Of a stretch of DNA of 64,000 nt, positions 33,248-42,273 are shown piece by piece (positions within the stretch are counted from its first letter, which is position 1; each line of letters begins with the position of its first letter). The position numbers and the translations under genes were made by a program. Source of the DNA: Cryptosporangium arvum DSM 44712 (GTDB lineage Bacteria; Actinomycetota; Actinomycetes; Mycobacteriales; Cryptosporangiaceae); assembly GCF_000585375.1 (NCBI RefSeq), contig NZ_KK073874.1, positions 4,867,251 through 4,931,250 of the forward strand, written 5' to 3'. The notes under the pieces were generated by a model. The model was not told the DNA's origin and made no database searches. It saw only the letters and a program-made list of their open reading frames with translations.

Positions 33248-33814
33248 ATGACCACTTCGCACCTCCCGTCGCGGCGGGTGTTCCTGTCGCACACCGCCGA
33301 GTTGGCGACCTTCCCGGAGCCGCCGGCCCAGTCGTTCGTCGCCGCCGCGATCGATGCCGTCAACCGCCTCGGTCACGTACCGGTCGACATGCGGTACTTC
33401 GCGGCCGCGCCGGAGACACCGGCCGCCGACTCCGTCCGGGCCGTTCGCGACTGTGACGTCTTCCTCGGGATCTGGGGCCACCGCTACGGCTCGATCGTGC
33501 CCGACGACCCGGAGCGTCGCTCCTACACCGAACTCGAGTTCGACGCGGCGAGCCTGACCGGGAAGCGGTGCCTGCTTTTCCTGCTGGACGGCGACGGGAT
33601 GCTGCCGCGGCGCTTCTTCGATCCGGAGACCGCGGAACGGCAGAAAGCGCTACGGGACCGCGGCAGCCATCTCATCCGGAAAACGTTCGGCACCCCGGAG
33701 GAGTTAGGCCTGGAGATCGTGACCGCGCTGGCGACGTTGCCGACCGCGCCAGCGGGCCGCGGCACGCAGTACGGCGACGGCCGCGTCCAGGTCAACGTGT
33801 TCCCGCCGGCGTGA
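33248..33814 (+). CDS. DUF4062 effector-like protein with C-terminal RHIM-like motif
   Basis: A 188-residue protein. Residues about 8-125 are a DUF4062 domain: RRVFLSHTAELATF opens the first strand, LGHVPVDMRYFAA the second, RDCDVFLGIWGHRYGSIVP the core and SYTELEFDAA the conserved Glu helix. DUF4062 has a TIR/nucleoside-deoxyribosyltransferase-like appearance and often heads multidomain NTPase defence proteins; here it stands alone. The very C-terminus (residues 172-185, GTQYGDGRVQVNVF) repeats a motif found twice in the third protein of the operon and resembles RHIM/bacterial amyloid signalling motifs. The linker in between is short. It is followed after 13 bases by the next gene. Enzyme activity is not shown by the sequence. 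Confidence 0.85.
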   Translation: MTTSHLPSRRVFLSHTAELATFPEPPAQSFVAAAIDAVNRLGHVPVDMRYFAAAPETPAADSVRAVRDCDVFLGIWGHRYGSIVPDDPERRSYTELEFDAASLTGKRCLLFLLDGDGMLPRRFFDPETAERQKALRDRGSHLIRKTFGTPEELGLEIVTALATLPTAPAGRGTQYGDGRVQVNVFPPA

Positions 33815-33827
33815 GTCCGGGGTGTTC

Positions 33828-34769
33828 ATGGCTGGTGACACCTATCGGGCGTTCCTCGCCGCGGCGGTGGCCGCCGTCGCCCTCTCGGCCGGCGCGTGCG
33901 ACACGGGGAGCACGACACACTGCACTGCCGGAGCCGCCCTGGAGAAGTCCGCGCACCTGGCCCGCGCGCTCGCGGAGTACGCGGACGCCGCCCGCGTGGA
34001 CGAGGGCGACTGCGCCGAGGAGGGAACCGCGCGGGTCTCCGGTCACCGGGCCGAGGCGCTACGGGCGGTCGCGCGAGCGCAGGCGGCGGAGCGGGCCGGC
34101 GACCCCGGGTCCGCGCGGAAGGCTTATCTGTCCGCCTGGACGACGGACCGGGACAACGCGACCGCGGCCGCCGGCCTCGTCCGCCTGACCGAGCACCCGG
34201 CCGACGTCGATCCGGTATGGGCCGGTGCCCAGCGGCTGGCCGACGAGGGCTATGACGAGGAGGCCCGCGCCGAGGTGGTCGCGGTCCTCAAGGCCCACCC
34301 CGACCAGGTCGTTCCGCGGAGCCTGCAGACGCTCCGGCGGACGCCGCCGCCCTCGGCGCCGCCGACCGCCCGGGCCGCGGCCCCGCCACCGCGCGGGGGT
34401 CCGGGGTGGACGTGGCCGGACACGCTGATCGTGCTGGTAGTGGCCGGGTTCGCCGGTGTCGTGGGCTACCTGCTGGCCCGGCTCGATCGGCGCTCCACGA
34501 TCGCGACGGCGGACCAGAGCCGCGCGCTCGCTGCTTCCGGCACGAAGATCGAGCGGCTCGGCCTGCGCGTAGCGGACGAGGAGAACCGCGCTCGTACCGC
34601 CGACGCGGAGCTGCGCGCCGAGTTCACCGGGCTCCGCCAGGAGAACCGACGACTGGCGCGCGGCGTCAACGCGTTGATCAGATCCGCCCGGCAGTCCGGA
34701 GCCGAGGGTGGCCCGTCACACGTGCGTTACCTCCGATCAGAGACCGACGACGAGGACGGTGCCCAATGA
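33828..34769 (+). CDS. Membrane protein with TPR-like ectodomain and cytosolic coiled coil
   Basis: A 313-residue protein I cannot assign to a family. ATG 33828 has GGGG 5 bases upstream (GTG 33822 is also in frame). It begins with a hydrophobic signal ending at C24 (LSAGAC, lipobox-like). Residues 35-170 are Ala/Glu-rich helices with TPR-like spacing (EKSAHLARALAEYADAARVDEG, RAGDPGSARKAYLSAW). A Pro-rich linker leads to a TM helix at about 198-217. Residues 238-285 form a probable coiled coil (TKIERLGLRVADEENRAR). The predicted topology is helical domain outside, coiled coil inside, suited to relaying a signal across the membrane. The stop overlaps the next start (ATGA), so it is coupled to the motif-bearing adaptor. 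Confidence 0.8.
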   Translation: MAGDTYRAFLAAAVAAVALSAGACDTGSTTHCTAGAALEKSAHLARALAEYADAARVDEGDCAEEGTARVSGHRAEALRAVARAQAAERAGDPGSARKAYLSAWTTDRDNATAAAGLVRLTEHPADVDPVWAGAQRLADEGYDEEARAEVVAVLKAHPDQVVPRSLQTLRRTPPPSAPPTARAAAPPPRGGPGWTWPDTLIVLVVAGFAGVVGYLLARLDRRSTIATADQSRALAASGTKIERLGLRVADEENRARTADAELRAEFTGLRQENRRLARGVNALIRSARQSGAEGGPSHVRYLRSETDDEDGAQ

Positions 34770-36196
34770 CCACGTCCCGACTGGAGTTGAGCGTTTACTG
34801 GGTCGGCGGGGCGGCGGGCCGGTTGGTCATCCACCGCGCGGTGGAGCCGACCGGGCGCCCGGCGGACGACATCGTGCAGATGTGGGCGACCGATCGGTGC
34901 CACGAGACCGACGTCGTGACCGGCGTCGACCTCGGCCCGGCCGTCGGCGCACTGACGCGGGGCCGGGTCGTGGAACGGCCGGTTCGCATCACGCCGTCGA
35001 TCGTCGCCCGGCGGATCGTCTCGGCCGGCGAGATCGACGCGCTACTGGCCGACCTCGTGGACACGGCCGGCGTCCAGTTGCTCTACCGGATGACGGGCAC
35101 CGCGGACGACTCGACCGGCGACGATCGTCGCCCGGCTCTCACCGCCCTCGACATCACGTACTACGAGCGCGATCCGCTGAGCGCCCAGCTCTTCTCGACA
35201 CTCGATCCCGGTACGGCCGGCATGCGACGCGCGGACCGGCCGCCGGGCCGCTCCGCGGAACACCGCCGGGCCCGGGGCGACGCCCACTCGCGCGGGCCGG
35301 GTCGACGCGACCACCCCGGCGCGGCCGGGCTCGACGACGACCCGGAGCAGAGGCTCCGTGACGCCCTCGACCGCCTACGGCTGCGTGATTGCCGCGGGGT
35401 GCAGGTCGGCGAGCACAACGTTCAGATCAACCGGTTCACGGCCGAGTCGGCCCCCGGCGAGACGCTCGACTTCGCCGGGGTGATCGACCGGCCGGGGGTT
35501 CGTGATCGGCTCGCCCGGCTCGCCCGCGACCCCGGAGACGACACGTTGCGCGCGGACGTGGTGGAGGCGCTCGGGCCGGGCTGGTGGTCGGCCGACCGTA
35601 TCTGCCTGACCGTGCCCCGCCGGACGCCGGTCGGGTGGCTCGAGGGTCTGCTGATGTTCGACGTCCGAGGGCTGCAGGTCGGAAACGAGGCGACGCAAGA
35701 GAACCTGTTCGTCTACGCGCTGCCGCCGCTGCCGTCGGCCGGGAAGCTGCTGGAGGCGCGCCCGGAGCTCGCGAAGGCGCTCATCGATGCGGTGTGCCCC
35801 CCACCTGACCAGGGCTTCTTCGCTGCCGACGTCCATAGCCGGTTCGATCGCGAATTTCGGCAGTCGTTGGACGCCGTCGACGTGAACTGGGACGGCATCG
35901 GAACGCCTCGGGTCTTCGAGTTCCCCGGGCCGGGCCGGATGCTCCGCCTCGACTCCGTCGACGGCGCGACGATCGGCCCGCACGGACGGCAGCGCCACCA
36001 CCGGTCCGAACACGTCCACGCCACGCCCGAATTCGGCGGCCGCGAGATGCACTACACCTCGATCGAGGACCTCACGGACTTCCTCGACGTCGACACCCGG
36101 CCGCACCGGCCCGGCCACCTCGACGACGATCGCATTTCGACGCGTGAACACGTCGAGGGAATCGGCCGAATCGACGGCGGACGGGGCGGGCGGTGA
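34766..36196 (+). CDS. Adaptor-like protein with two RHIM-like motifs
   Basis: A 476-residue protein with no named family that I recognise. Residues 1-140 form a globular N-terminal region (LELSVYWVGGAAGRLVIHRA; YRMTGTADDS; LDITYYERDPLSAQLF). A charged, disordered linker (about 150-195) follows. Two related motifs come next: GVQVGEHNVQINRF at 211-224 and GLQVGNEATQENLF at 302-315, each preceded by an Arg and spaced 91 residues apart. Both match G-x-Q-V-G-x4-Q-x-N-x-F, and the DUF4062 protein ends with a third copy. The region between and after them contains helical segments and PPLPSAGKLLEARPELAKAL. Such motifs nucleate functional amyloid contacts, so this protein is a candidate hub joining the operon's products. 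It overlaps the preceding gene by 4 bases. Confidence 0.8.
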   Translation: MTTSRLELSVYWVGGAAGRLVIHRAVEPTGRPADDIVQMWATDRCHETDVVTGVDLGPAVGALTRGRVVERPVRITPSIVARRIVSAGEIDALLADLVDTAGVQLLYRMTGTADDSTGDDRRPALTALDITYYERDPLSAQLFSTLDPGTAGMRRADRPPGRSAEHRRARGDAHSRGPGRRDHPGAAGLDDDPEQRLRDALDRLRLRDCRGVQVGEHNVQINRFTAESAPGETLDFAGVIDRPGVRDRLARLARDPGDDTLRADVVEALGPGWWSADRICLTVPRRTPVGWLEGLLMFDVRGLQVGNEATQENLFVYALPPLPSAGKLLEARPELAKALIDAVCPPPDQGFFAADVHSRFDREFRQSLDAVDVNWDGIGTPRVFEFPGPGRMLRLDSVDGATIGPHGRQRHHRSEHVHATPEFGGREMHYTSIEDLTDFLDVDTRPHRPGHLDDDRISTREHVEGIGRIDGGRGGR

Positions 36197-36325
36197 GCTG
36201 AGCGCCGCCGGGCCGGGGTCACCGGCCGACGCGGCGTCGATGCGTTCGCGGAGCAGGTCGGCGTGGCCGAGGTGGCGGGCGTACTCCTCGATCAGGTGGA
36301 CGACGACGTCGCGGAGCCGGGGTTG
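36196..36325 (-). pseudogene. Remnant of a DinB/DUF664-type protein C-terminus
   Basis: On the minus strand the sequence LRDVVVHLIEEYARHLGHADLLRERID (recognised by its H-L-I-E-E-Y-A-R-H-x-G-H-A-D core) is the typical C-terminal helix of DUF664/DinB mycothiol-transferase-like proteins, including the metal-binding His. The rest of the domain is absent: upstream lies the copper promoter, downstream the frame runs into the antisense of the adaptor gene. It is probably a leftover of an insertion or deletion event at this junction. Confidence 0.6.
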
Positions 36326-36346
36326 GTACCTATAGGGGGTACCCGT
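36322..36346. promoter_or_regulatory. CsoR-like copper operator
   Basis: The stretch has GGTACC twice (36322-36327, 36335-36340) and, on the minus strand, TACCCCCTATAGGTACC, similar to CsoR sites built on TACCCC/GGGGTA. GTATAG just after it can serve as the -10 element. No csoR gene is in the window. Confidence 0.45.
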
Positions 36347-36381
36347 ATAGTCGAGGGTGTCGTCGAATGAGGGAGGCATCC

Positions 36382-37233
36382 GTGCGTACGTCGCTGCGCC
36401 TGTCCGCGTTCGTGCTCGGCCTGGTCGTCGTGTTCGCCGCGGCCACCGGGCTGGGGCGGTGGGTCGGCCCGGAGCCCGAACCGCCGCCGGCCACCGCGGC
36501 CGAGCACGGGGCCGAACCGCACGGCGAGCAGGCCGGGCACGCCGACGCGGTCCCGGCCGGGCTGCAGACCACCCAGGACGGGTACCGGCTCCAGGCGCTG
36601 ACCCCCGCGCTCACCACCGGCGCGCCGCAGCCGTTCCGCTTCCGGATCCTCGGGCCGGACGGGCGGCCGGTCACCCGGTACGCCACCGAGCACGAGAAGG
36701 ATCTGCACCTGATCGTCGTGCGTCGTGACCTCGCGGGCTTCCGGCACGTGCACCCGGTGCTCGGCACCGACGGCACCTGGGAGATCCCCCTCGCGGTGGC
36801 CGCGCCCGGCCAGTACCGGGTGTTCGCCGACTTCCGCCCGGCCGCGCTGGACGACGGCCTCACGCTCGGCGTCGACGTCCCGGCGCCCGGCGACTACCGG
36901 CCGGTACCGCTGCCGGCCCCGGCGCCCACCGGCACGGTCGACGGCTACACGGTGACGCTCACCGGCACGCTGACGCCCGGCACGGCGTCGACGGTGACCG
37001 CGGCGGTGAGCCGGAACGGGAAACCGGTCACCGACCTGCAGCCCTACCTCGGCGCCTCCGGGCACCTGGTGGCGCTGCGCCAGGGCGACCTGGCCTACCT
37101 GCACGTCCACCCGCAGTCCGGCACGACGTTCGTCGCCGAGGTACCGTCCGACGGCGCGTACCGCCTCTACTTCGACTTCAAGCACGGCGACGTCGTACGC
37201 ACCGCCGAGTTCACCCGGGAGGCCGGCCGATGA
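36382..37233 (+). CDS. Secreted/membrane-anchored His-rich protein beside CopA
   Basis: A 283-residue protein beginning at GTG 36382, set by GGGAGG (36371-36376) 5 bases upstream; ATG 36367 is less likely. A single N-terminal TM or signal anchor ([18 protein letters not shown]) is followed by a His/Glu-rich linker ([17 protein letters not shown]) and two beta-sandwich-like halves. Each half contains a paired His motif: [19 protein letters not shown] and [18 protein letters not shown] (cores R-H-V-H-P and L-H-V-H-P). These are plausible copper ligands. Its stop overlaps the copA start (ATGA). This partner is common upstream of actinobacterial copper ATPases; its exact role is unknown, perhaps copper binding outside the membrane. 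Confidence 0.85.
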   Translation: MRTSLRLSAFVLGLVVVFAAATGLGRWVGPEPEPPPATAAEHGAEPHGEQAGHADAVPAGLQTTQDGYRLQALTPALTTGAPQPFRFRILGPDGRPVTRYATEHEKDLHLIVVRRDLAGFRHVHPVLGTDGTWEIPLAVAAPGQYRVFADFRPAALDDGLTLGVDVPAPGDYRPVPLPAPAPTGTVDGYTVTLTGTLTPGTASTVTAAVSRNGKPVTDLQPYLGASGHLVALRQGDLAYLHVHPQSGTTFVAEVPSDGAYRLYFDFKHGDVVRTAEFTREAGR

Positions 37234-39398
37234 TCGAGCTCGAGATCGGCGGCATGACCTGCGCGTCCTGCGCGGCGCGCATCGAGAAGAAGCTCAACCG
37301 CCTCGACGGGGTGAGCGCGAGCGTCAACTACGCCACCGAACGCGCGACGATCCACACCGACGGCGGGCACAGCGCGGACGAGTTCATCGCGACCGTGGAG
37401 AAGACCGGGTACACGGCCGCGCTGCCGGCCACGGTCGTGGAGGAGCCGGAGTCCGACCCCGCGCGCACCCGGCTGCTGGTGGCGATCGCGCTGACGGTGC
37501 CGGTCGTGGTGCTCGCGATGGTGCCGGCCTGGCAGTTCGAGTACTGGCAGTGGCTGTCGCTGACGCTGGCCGCGCCGGTCGTCGTCGCCTGCGGGCTGCC
37601 CTTCCACACCGCGACGCTGCGTAACCTGCGCCACGGCGAAGCGTCGATGGACACGCTGGTGTCGCTCGGCACGCTCGCCGCGTTCGGGTGGTCGCTGTGG
37701 GCGCTGTTCTTCGGTACCGCCGGGATGCCGGGCATGACCCACCCGTTCAGCTGGAGCCTGGGCGACGAGGATCCGCGCGGCACCATCTACCTCGAGGTCG
37801 CGGCGGGCGTCACGACGTTCCTGCTGGCCGGGCGCTACTTCGAGTCCCGGTCGAAGCGCCGGGCGACCGGGGCCCTGCGCGCGCTGCTCGAGCTGGGCGC
37901 GAAGGACGCCGGTGTGCTGCGCGACGGCGTCGAGACCCGGGTCGCGGTCTCCGCGCTCGTCGTCGGCGACCGGTTCGTGGTGCGCCCGGGCGAGACGATC
38001 GCCACCGACGGCGTCGTCGAGGACGGCGCGTCCGCGGTCGACGCCTCGATGCTCACCGGCGAGCCGATCCCGGTCGAGGTGGGGCCGGGCGACGCGGTGA
38101 CCGGCGGCACCGTGAACGTCGGCGGGCGGCTGGTCGTGCGGGCCACCGGCGTGGGGCGCGACACCGAGCTGGCGCGGATGGCCGCGCTGGTGGAGCGCGC
38201 GCAGGCCGGGAAGGCCCCGGTGCAGCGGCTGGCCGACCGGATCTCCGGGGTGTTCGTGCCGATCGTGCTGGCGTTGTCGGTGGCGACGCTCGGCTTCTGG
38301 GCCGGATCCGGCGCCGGGTGGACCACGGCGTTCACCGCGGCCGTCGCGGTGCTGATCATCGCCTGCCCGTGCGCGCTCGGGCTGGCGACCCCGACCGCGC
38401 TGCTGGTCGGCACCGGGCGCGGAGCGCAGCTCGGCGTGCTGATCAAAGGCCCGGAGATCCTGGAGTCGACCCGGCGCGTCGACACGATCGTGCTCGACAA
38501 GACCGGCACCGTGACGACGGGCCGGATGACCGTCCACGACGTGATCGCGGCCCCCGGCGAGGACCCCGCCGAGGTGCTGCGCCACGCCGCCGCGGTGGAG
38601 GCCGGCAGCGAGCACCCGATCGCGCGGGCCATCGCCGCCGCCGGAGTCCCGGCGACACCGGTCACCGGCTTCCGCAACGAACCCGGCCGCGGCGTCGTGG
38701 GCCGGGTCCCCGGCGGCGTCGGTGAGGTCGTCGTGGGGCGGGTCGAGCTCCTGCGCGAGCGGGGCTACCAGGTGCCCCGCGAGGTGGTGGACGCGATGCG
38801 CGGAACCGCGGTGGCCGTCGGCTGGGGCGGCGCGGCCCGGGGCGTGGTCACCGTCGGGGACTCGGTGAAGCCGACGAGCGCCCGCGCGGTCGCCGAACTG
38901 ACGAAGCTCGGACTCACCCCGGTGCTGCTCACCGGCGACAGCGAGGCCGCGGCGCGGGCCGTCGCGGCCGAGGTCGGCATCGACCGCGTCGTCGCCGGGG
39001 TCCTCCCGGCCGGCAAGGTCGACGTGGTCGGCCGGCTCCAGGCCGAGGGGCGGGTCGTCGCGATGGTCGGCGACGGCGTGAACGACGCCGCCGCGCTCGC
39101 CCGGGCCGACCTGGGGCTGGCCATGGGCACCGGCACCGACGCCGCGATCGAGGCCGCGGACCTCACGCTCGTCCGCGGTGACCTGCTCGCCGCCGTGGAC
39201 GCGATCCGGCTGTCCCGGAGCACGCTGCGCACGATCCGCGGGAACCTGTTCTGGGCGTTCGCCTACAACGTCGCGGCGATCCCGCTGGCCGCCGCGGGCC
39301 TGCTCAGCCCGATGCTGGCCGGCGGCGCGATGGCGTTCAGCTCGGTCTTCGTCGTCCTCAACAGCCAGCGGCTGCGTCGCTTCACGGCGCTGTCCTGA
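37230..39398 (+). CDS. copA: Cu+-exporting P1B-type ATPase
   Basis: A 722-residue heavy-metal ATPase. The N-terminal HMA domain has the metal-binding MTCASC (C11, C14). Eight TM helices are expected; the transport motif is CPC (379-381). The A-domain TGE is at 276-278, the phosphorylation motif DKTGT at 423-427 (D423), the SEHPIA His-Pro motif at about 463-468 and GDGVNDA in the hinge. The single HMA and the CPC motif fit subgroup 1B-1, which exports Cu+ (or Ag+). It is coupled to the secreted His-rich protein and probably induced by copper through the operator at 36322-36346. Confidence 0.95.
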   Translation: MIELEIGGMTCASCAARIEKKLNRLDGVSASVNYATERATIHTDGGHSADEFIATVEKTGYTAALPATVVEEPESDPARTRLLVAIALTVPVVVLAMVPAWQFEYWQWLSLTLAAPVVVACGLPFHTATLRNLRHGEASMDTLVSLGTLAAFGWSLWALFFGTAGMPGMTHPFSWSLGDEDPRGTIYLEVAAGVTTFLLAGRYFESRSKRRATGALRALLELGAKDAGVLRDGVETRVAVSALVVGDRFVVRPGETIATDGVVEDGASAVDASMLTGEPIPVEVGPGDAVTGGTVNVGGRLVVRATGVGRDTELARMAALVERAQAGKAPVQRLADRISGVFVPIVLALSVATLGFWAGSGAGWTTAFTAAVAVLIIACPCALGLATPTALLVGTGRGAQLGVLIKGPEILESTRRVDTIVLDKTGTVTTGRMTVHDVIAAPGEDPAEVLRHAAAVEAGSEHPIARAIAAAGVPATPVTGFRNEPGRGVVGRVPGGVGEVVVGRVELLRERGYQVPREVVDAMRGTAVAVGWGGAARGVVTVGDSVKPTSARAVAELTKLGLTPVLLTGDSEAAARAVAAEVGIDRVVAGVLPAGKVDVVGRLQAEGRVVAMVGDGVNDAAALARADLGLAMGTGTDAAIEAADLTLVRGDLLAAVDAIRLSRSTLRTIRGNLFWAFAYNVAAIPLAAAGLLSPMLAGGAMAFSSVFVVLNSQRLRRFTALS

Positions 39399-39404
39399 AC
39401 CGCG

Positions 39405-39432
39405 GTCCCCGGCGGCGGGCGCCGCCGGGGAC
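39405..39432. terminator. Bidirectional terminator hairpin
   Basis: A perfect 12-bp stem (39405-39416 with 39421-39432) with loop GGGC lies between convergent copA and the sugar operon. Confidence 0.72.
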
Positions 39433-39440
39433 GACGAGGC

Positions 39441-40415
39441 TCAGCAGCGGGACTTGTACAGCGCGGCCTGGCCCTCGGCGCTGTTCAGGTTGTCCTTGGT
39501 GACGATCGTGAAGCCGGTCTGGATCGTCTTCTCGGTCGCCTCGCCCTTCAGCGCCTTCACGGCCTGGTCGACCCCGTCGGTGCCGATCGTGCCGGGCTGC
39601 TGGGCGATCAGCGCCTGGATCGTGCCGTCCTGCAGCGCCTTGACCTGGTCGGAGCCGGCGTCGAAGCCGACGATCTTCACCGCGCCCTGCTTGCCGGCCT
39701 GGCGGACGCCGGTCGCCGCACCGGTCGCACCGAACAGGTTCGTCGCGAAGATGCCGACGATGTCGGGGTCCTTCTGCAGCGCCGCGGTGACGATCTGGGC
39801 GGCCTTCGCCGGGTCGTTCTGCACGTACTGGACGCCGAGGTTCGTGTACTTGGGGTCGGCCTTCGCGGCCGAGTCGAAGCCCTGCGTCCGGGCGTCGGAG
39901 GTGCTGATACCCGGCTGGTTGTCGATGACCAGCACCTTGCCGCCGTTCGGCGCGAGCTGCTGGATGGCCGTGAACGCCGCCTTGCCGCCGCCGGTGTTGT
40001 CCGACGCGATCGAGCTCACGATGCCGTCGGTGTTCTCCAGTGTGGTGTCGACGAGCACGACCTTGATGCCGGCCGAGGTGGCCTGCTTGATCGGCTGCTC
40101 CATCGACTTGGCGTCGGTCGGGGCGATCAGGATCGCGTCGGGGCGGGACGCGATCACCGACTGGAGCACCGGGGTCTGCAGCGTCGGGTCGAACTTCTGC
40201 GCGCCCTGGATGTCGACGGTCGCGCCGGCCTTCTTCGCCGCGTCCTGGACGCCGCAGCCCATCGTCACGTAGAACGCGTCACCGGTCACGCCTTCGATGA
40301 ACGCCAGCTTGTAGCCGCCGTCGCTGCCGCTCGCGGAGTCGCCGCCGCACCCGGTGGCCAGCAACGCGATCGCCGCCAGGCCGGCCACGGCGGCACCGGT
40401 ACGAGTTCTGTTCAT
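39441..40415 (-). CDS. Sugar ABC importer, substrate-binding lipoprotein (RbsB-like)
   Basis: A 324-residue periplasmic-binding-type lipoprotein with lipobox ATGC (C23). It has the cluster B, type I fold: KLAFIEGVTGDAFYVTMGCG, RPDAILIAPTDAKSM, GIKVVLVDTTLE and VKIVGFDAGSDQVKALQDG. Close relatives bind pentoses, hexoses or polyols. It is unusually the last gene of its operon (aldolase-ATPase-permease-binding protein); its ATG overlaps the permease stop. Confidence 0.94.
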   Translation of the reverse strand: MNRTRTGAAVAGLAAIALLATGCGGDSASGSDGGYKLAFIEGVTGDAFYVTMGCGVQDAAKKAGATVDIQGAQKFDPTLQTPVLQSVIASRPDAILIAPTDAKSMEQPIKQATSAGIKVVLVDTTLENTDGIVSSIASDNTGGGKAAFTAIQQLAPNGGKVLVIDNQPGISTSDARTQGFDSAAKADPKYTNLGVQYVQNDPAKAAQIVTAALQKDPDIVGIFATNLFGATGAATGVRQAGKQGAVKIVGFDAGSDQVKALQDGTIQALIAQQPGTIGTDGVDQAVKALKGEATEKTIQTGFTIVTKDNLNSAEGQAALYKSRC

Positions 40416-41518
40416 GACTGCTCCTTCGTTGGAGTGGAACGCGAAGAAAGGAAGGGAAAGCGAAAACCGGTGGGTTTCCCCCCGCGCAGCGCGCGAGCGC
40501 GCCGGGACTGGTCGGCGTAGACCGCCGCGATGAGCACCGCGCCCACGACGACCTGCTGCCAGAAGGGCTGCACGCCGAGGATCACGAAGCCGTTCTGCAG
40601 GACCGCGGGGATGAAGAGGCCGATGATCGTGCCGAAGATCGTGCCGACGCCGCCGAAGAGGCTGGTGCCGCCGATCACGACGCCCGCGATCACGTTCAGG
40701 TTGGTCTGCGTCTGCCCGCCGATCGTCGTCGACTGGTAGAAGACGAGGTTCAGGACGCCGGCGAACCCGGCGAGCAGGCCGGCGAGCGCGTAGACGCCGA
40801 TCAGCTGGCGGTCGACCTTGAGCCCGACCCGCCGGCCGGCCTCGGCGTTCGAGCCGATCGCGAAGACGTGCAGGCCCCAGCGGCTGCGGTGCAGCAGGAC
40901 ACCGACGAGGAGGACGACGACGAGCGCGATCACCGAGATCCACGGCACCTGGCCGAAGACGTTGCCGAAGCCGATGTTGTTGACCAGCACGTCCGGCGCG
41001 TCACGCAGGTCGACGCCCTTGGTGATGATCTGCGAGAAGCCCAGCGCCATTCCGAGCGTCCCGAGCGTCACGATCAGCGGGGGGATGGTGAGTTTCGCGA
41101 TCAGCACCCCGTTGAGCAGCCCCCAGCCCAGGCCGCAGGCGCAGGCCACCAGGACGCCCAGCGCGGCGACGCCCCAGCCCTGGCCACCGGCCGCGACCAT
41201 GGTCTTCGACGCGATGACACCGCTGAACACCAGGACCGACCCGACCGAGAGGTCGATGCCGCCCGTGATGATCACCAGCGTCATGCCGGCGCCGAGCACC
41301 GCGAGGATCGAGGTGTTCACCACGATGCCGCGCAGGTTGTAGAGCGTCGGGAAGGTCTCCGGGCGCAGGATCGCGAAGATCGCGTAGATCACCAGCAGCA
41401 CGAAGACGATCTGCAGCTGCTGGGTGGCCAGCAGCTTCGTGATCCGTTTCCGCCCGCCCGGTGCGGCCGGCGGTTCCGGCTTCCCGGTGACCGGAGGCGA
41501 GGTGGCAACGCTGCTCAC
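40412..41518 (-). CDS. Sugar ABC importer, permease (RbsC-like)
   Basis: A 368-residue BPD_transp_2 permease with about ten helices. Typical motifs are GMTLVIITGGIDLSVGSVL, TLGTLGMALGFSQIITKG and GGTSLFGGVGTIFGTIIG. A homodimer would form the pore for the sugar bound by the adjacent lipoprotein. GTG 41518 overlaps the ATPase stop. Confidence 0.95.
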   Translation of the reverse strand: MSSVATSPPVTGKPEPPAAPGGRKRITKLLATQQLQIVFVLLVIYAIFAILRPETFPTLYNLRGIVVNTSILAVLGAGMTLVIITGGIDLSVGSVLVFSGVIASKTMVAAGGQGWGVAALGVLVACACGLGWGLLNGVLIAKLTIPPLIVTLGTLGMALGFSQIITKGVDLRDAPDVLVNNIGFGNVFGQVPWISVIALVVVLLVGVLLHRSRWGLHVFAIGSNAEAGRRVGLKVDRQLIGVYALAGLLAGFAGVLNLVFYQSTTIGGQTQTNLNVIAGVVIGGTSLFGGVGTIFGTIIGLFIPAVLQNGFVILGVQPFWQQVVVGAVLIAAVYADQSRRARALRGGKPTGFRFPFLSSRSTPTKEQS

Positions 41519-42273
41519 GCTGTGCTCCCTTCGAACGCGCCCGTCATCGCCCCGACGAGCTGCTCCATCGACGTGTCGGCGGTGCGCAACGTCGCGACCC
41601 GGCGTCCCTGGCGCATCACCTGGACGCGGTCGGAGACGTCGATGACGTGCGGCATCGAGTGGCTGATGAACACCACCGCGATGCCGTTGGCGGCGGTGCG
41701 CCGGATCAGGTCGAGCACGTTCTTCGTCTGGACGACGCCCAGGGCGGCGGTGGGCTCGTCGAGGAAGATGACCTTGCTGGCCCAGGCGGCGGCGCGGGCG
41801 ACGGCGATGCCTTGGCGCTGGCCGCCGGACATGCCGCCGACCGGGCCGTCGAGGTCGCGGACGGTCGCGCCGAGCGAGTCGAAGGCGGTCCTGCTGCCGG
41901 TCCGCATCGCGGCCTTGTCCATGAAGCCCAGCCGGCCCAGCAGGCCACGCTTCATGACCTCCCGGCCCAGGTACATGTTCTGCACCGGCGACAGGTGGGG
42001 CGCGAGGGCGAGGTCCTGGTACACGGTCTCGATGCCGAGCTCGCGCGCGGCGACCGGCGAGGACAGGGTCACCGGCTCGCCCTCGAACCGGATCTCCCCG
42101 GTGGTGGGGGTGTCGGTCCCCGACAGGATCCGGGTCAGCGTGCTCTTCCCGGCGCCGTTGTCGCCGATGAGCGCGACGACCTCCCCGGCCTCGACCTCGA
42201 AGTCCGCGCCGGCCAGCGCGGTGACGTGCCCGTATTCGCGGGTGATCCCGCGGGCCTGCAGCACGGGGGCCAT
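41515..42273 (-). CDS. Sugar ABC importer, ATPase
   Basis: A 252-residue single-module ATPase: Walker A GDNGAGKS (about 37-44), signature MSGGQRQGIA, Walker B VIFLDEPTAALG, switch His in FISHSM. The ribose-type importers of E. coli use a two-module RbsA; the one-module form here, like FrcA, must dimerise. ATG 42273 overlaps the aldolase stop by one base (TGATG). Confidence 0.95.
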   Translation of the reverse strand: MAPVLQARGITREYGHVTALAGADFEVEAGEVVALIGDNGAGKSTLTRILSGTDTPTTGEIRFEGEPVTLSSPVAARELGIETVYQDLALAPHLSPVQNMYLGREVMKRGLLGRLGFMDKAAMRTGSRTAFDSLGATVRDLDGPVGGMSGGQRQGIAVARAAAWASKVIFLDEPTAALGVVQTKNVLDLIRRTAANGIAVVFISHSMPHVIDVSDRVQVMRQGRRVATLRTADTSMEQLVGAMTGAFEGSTA

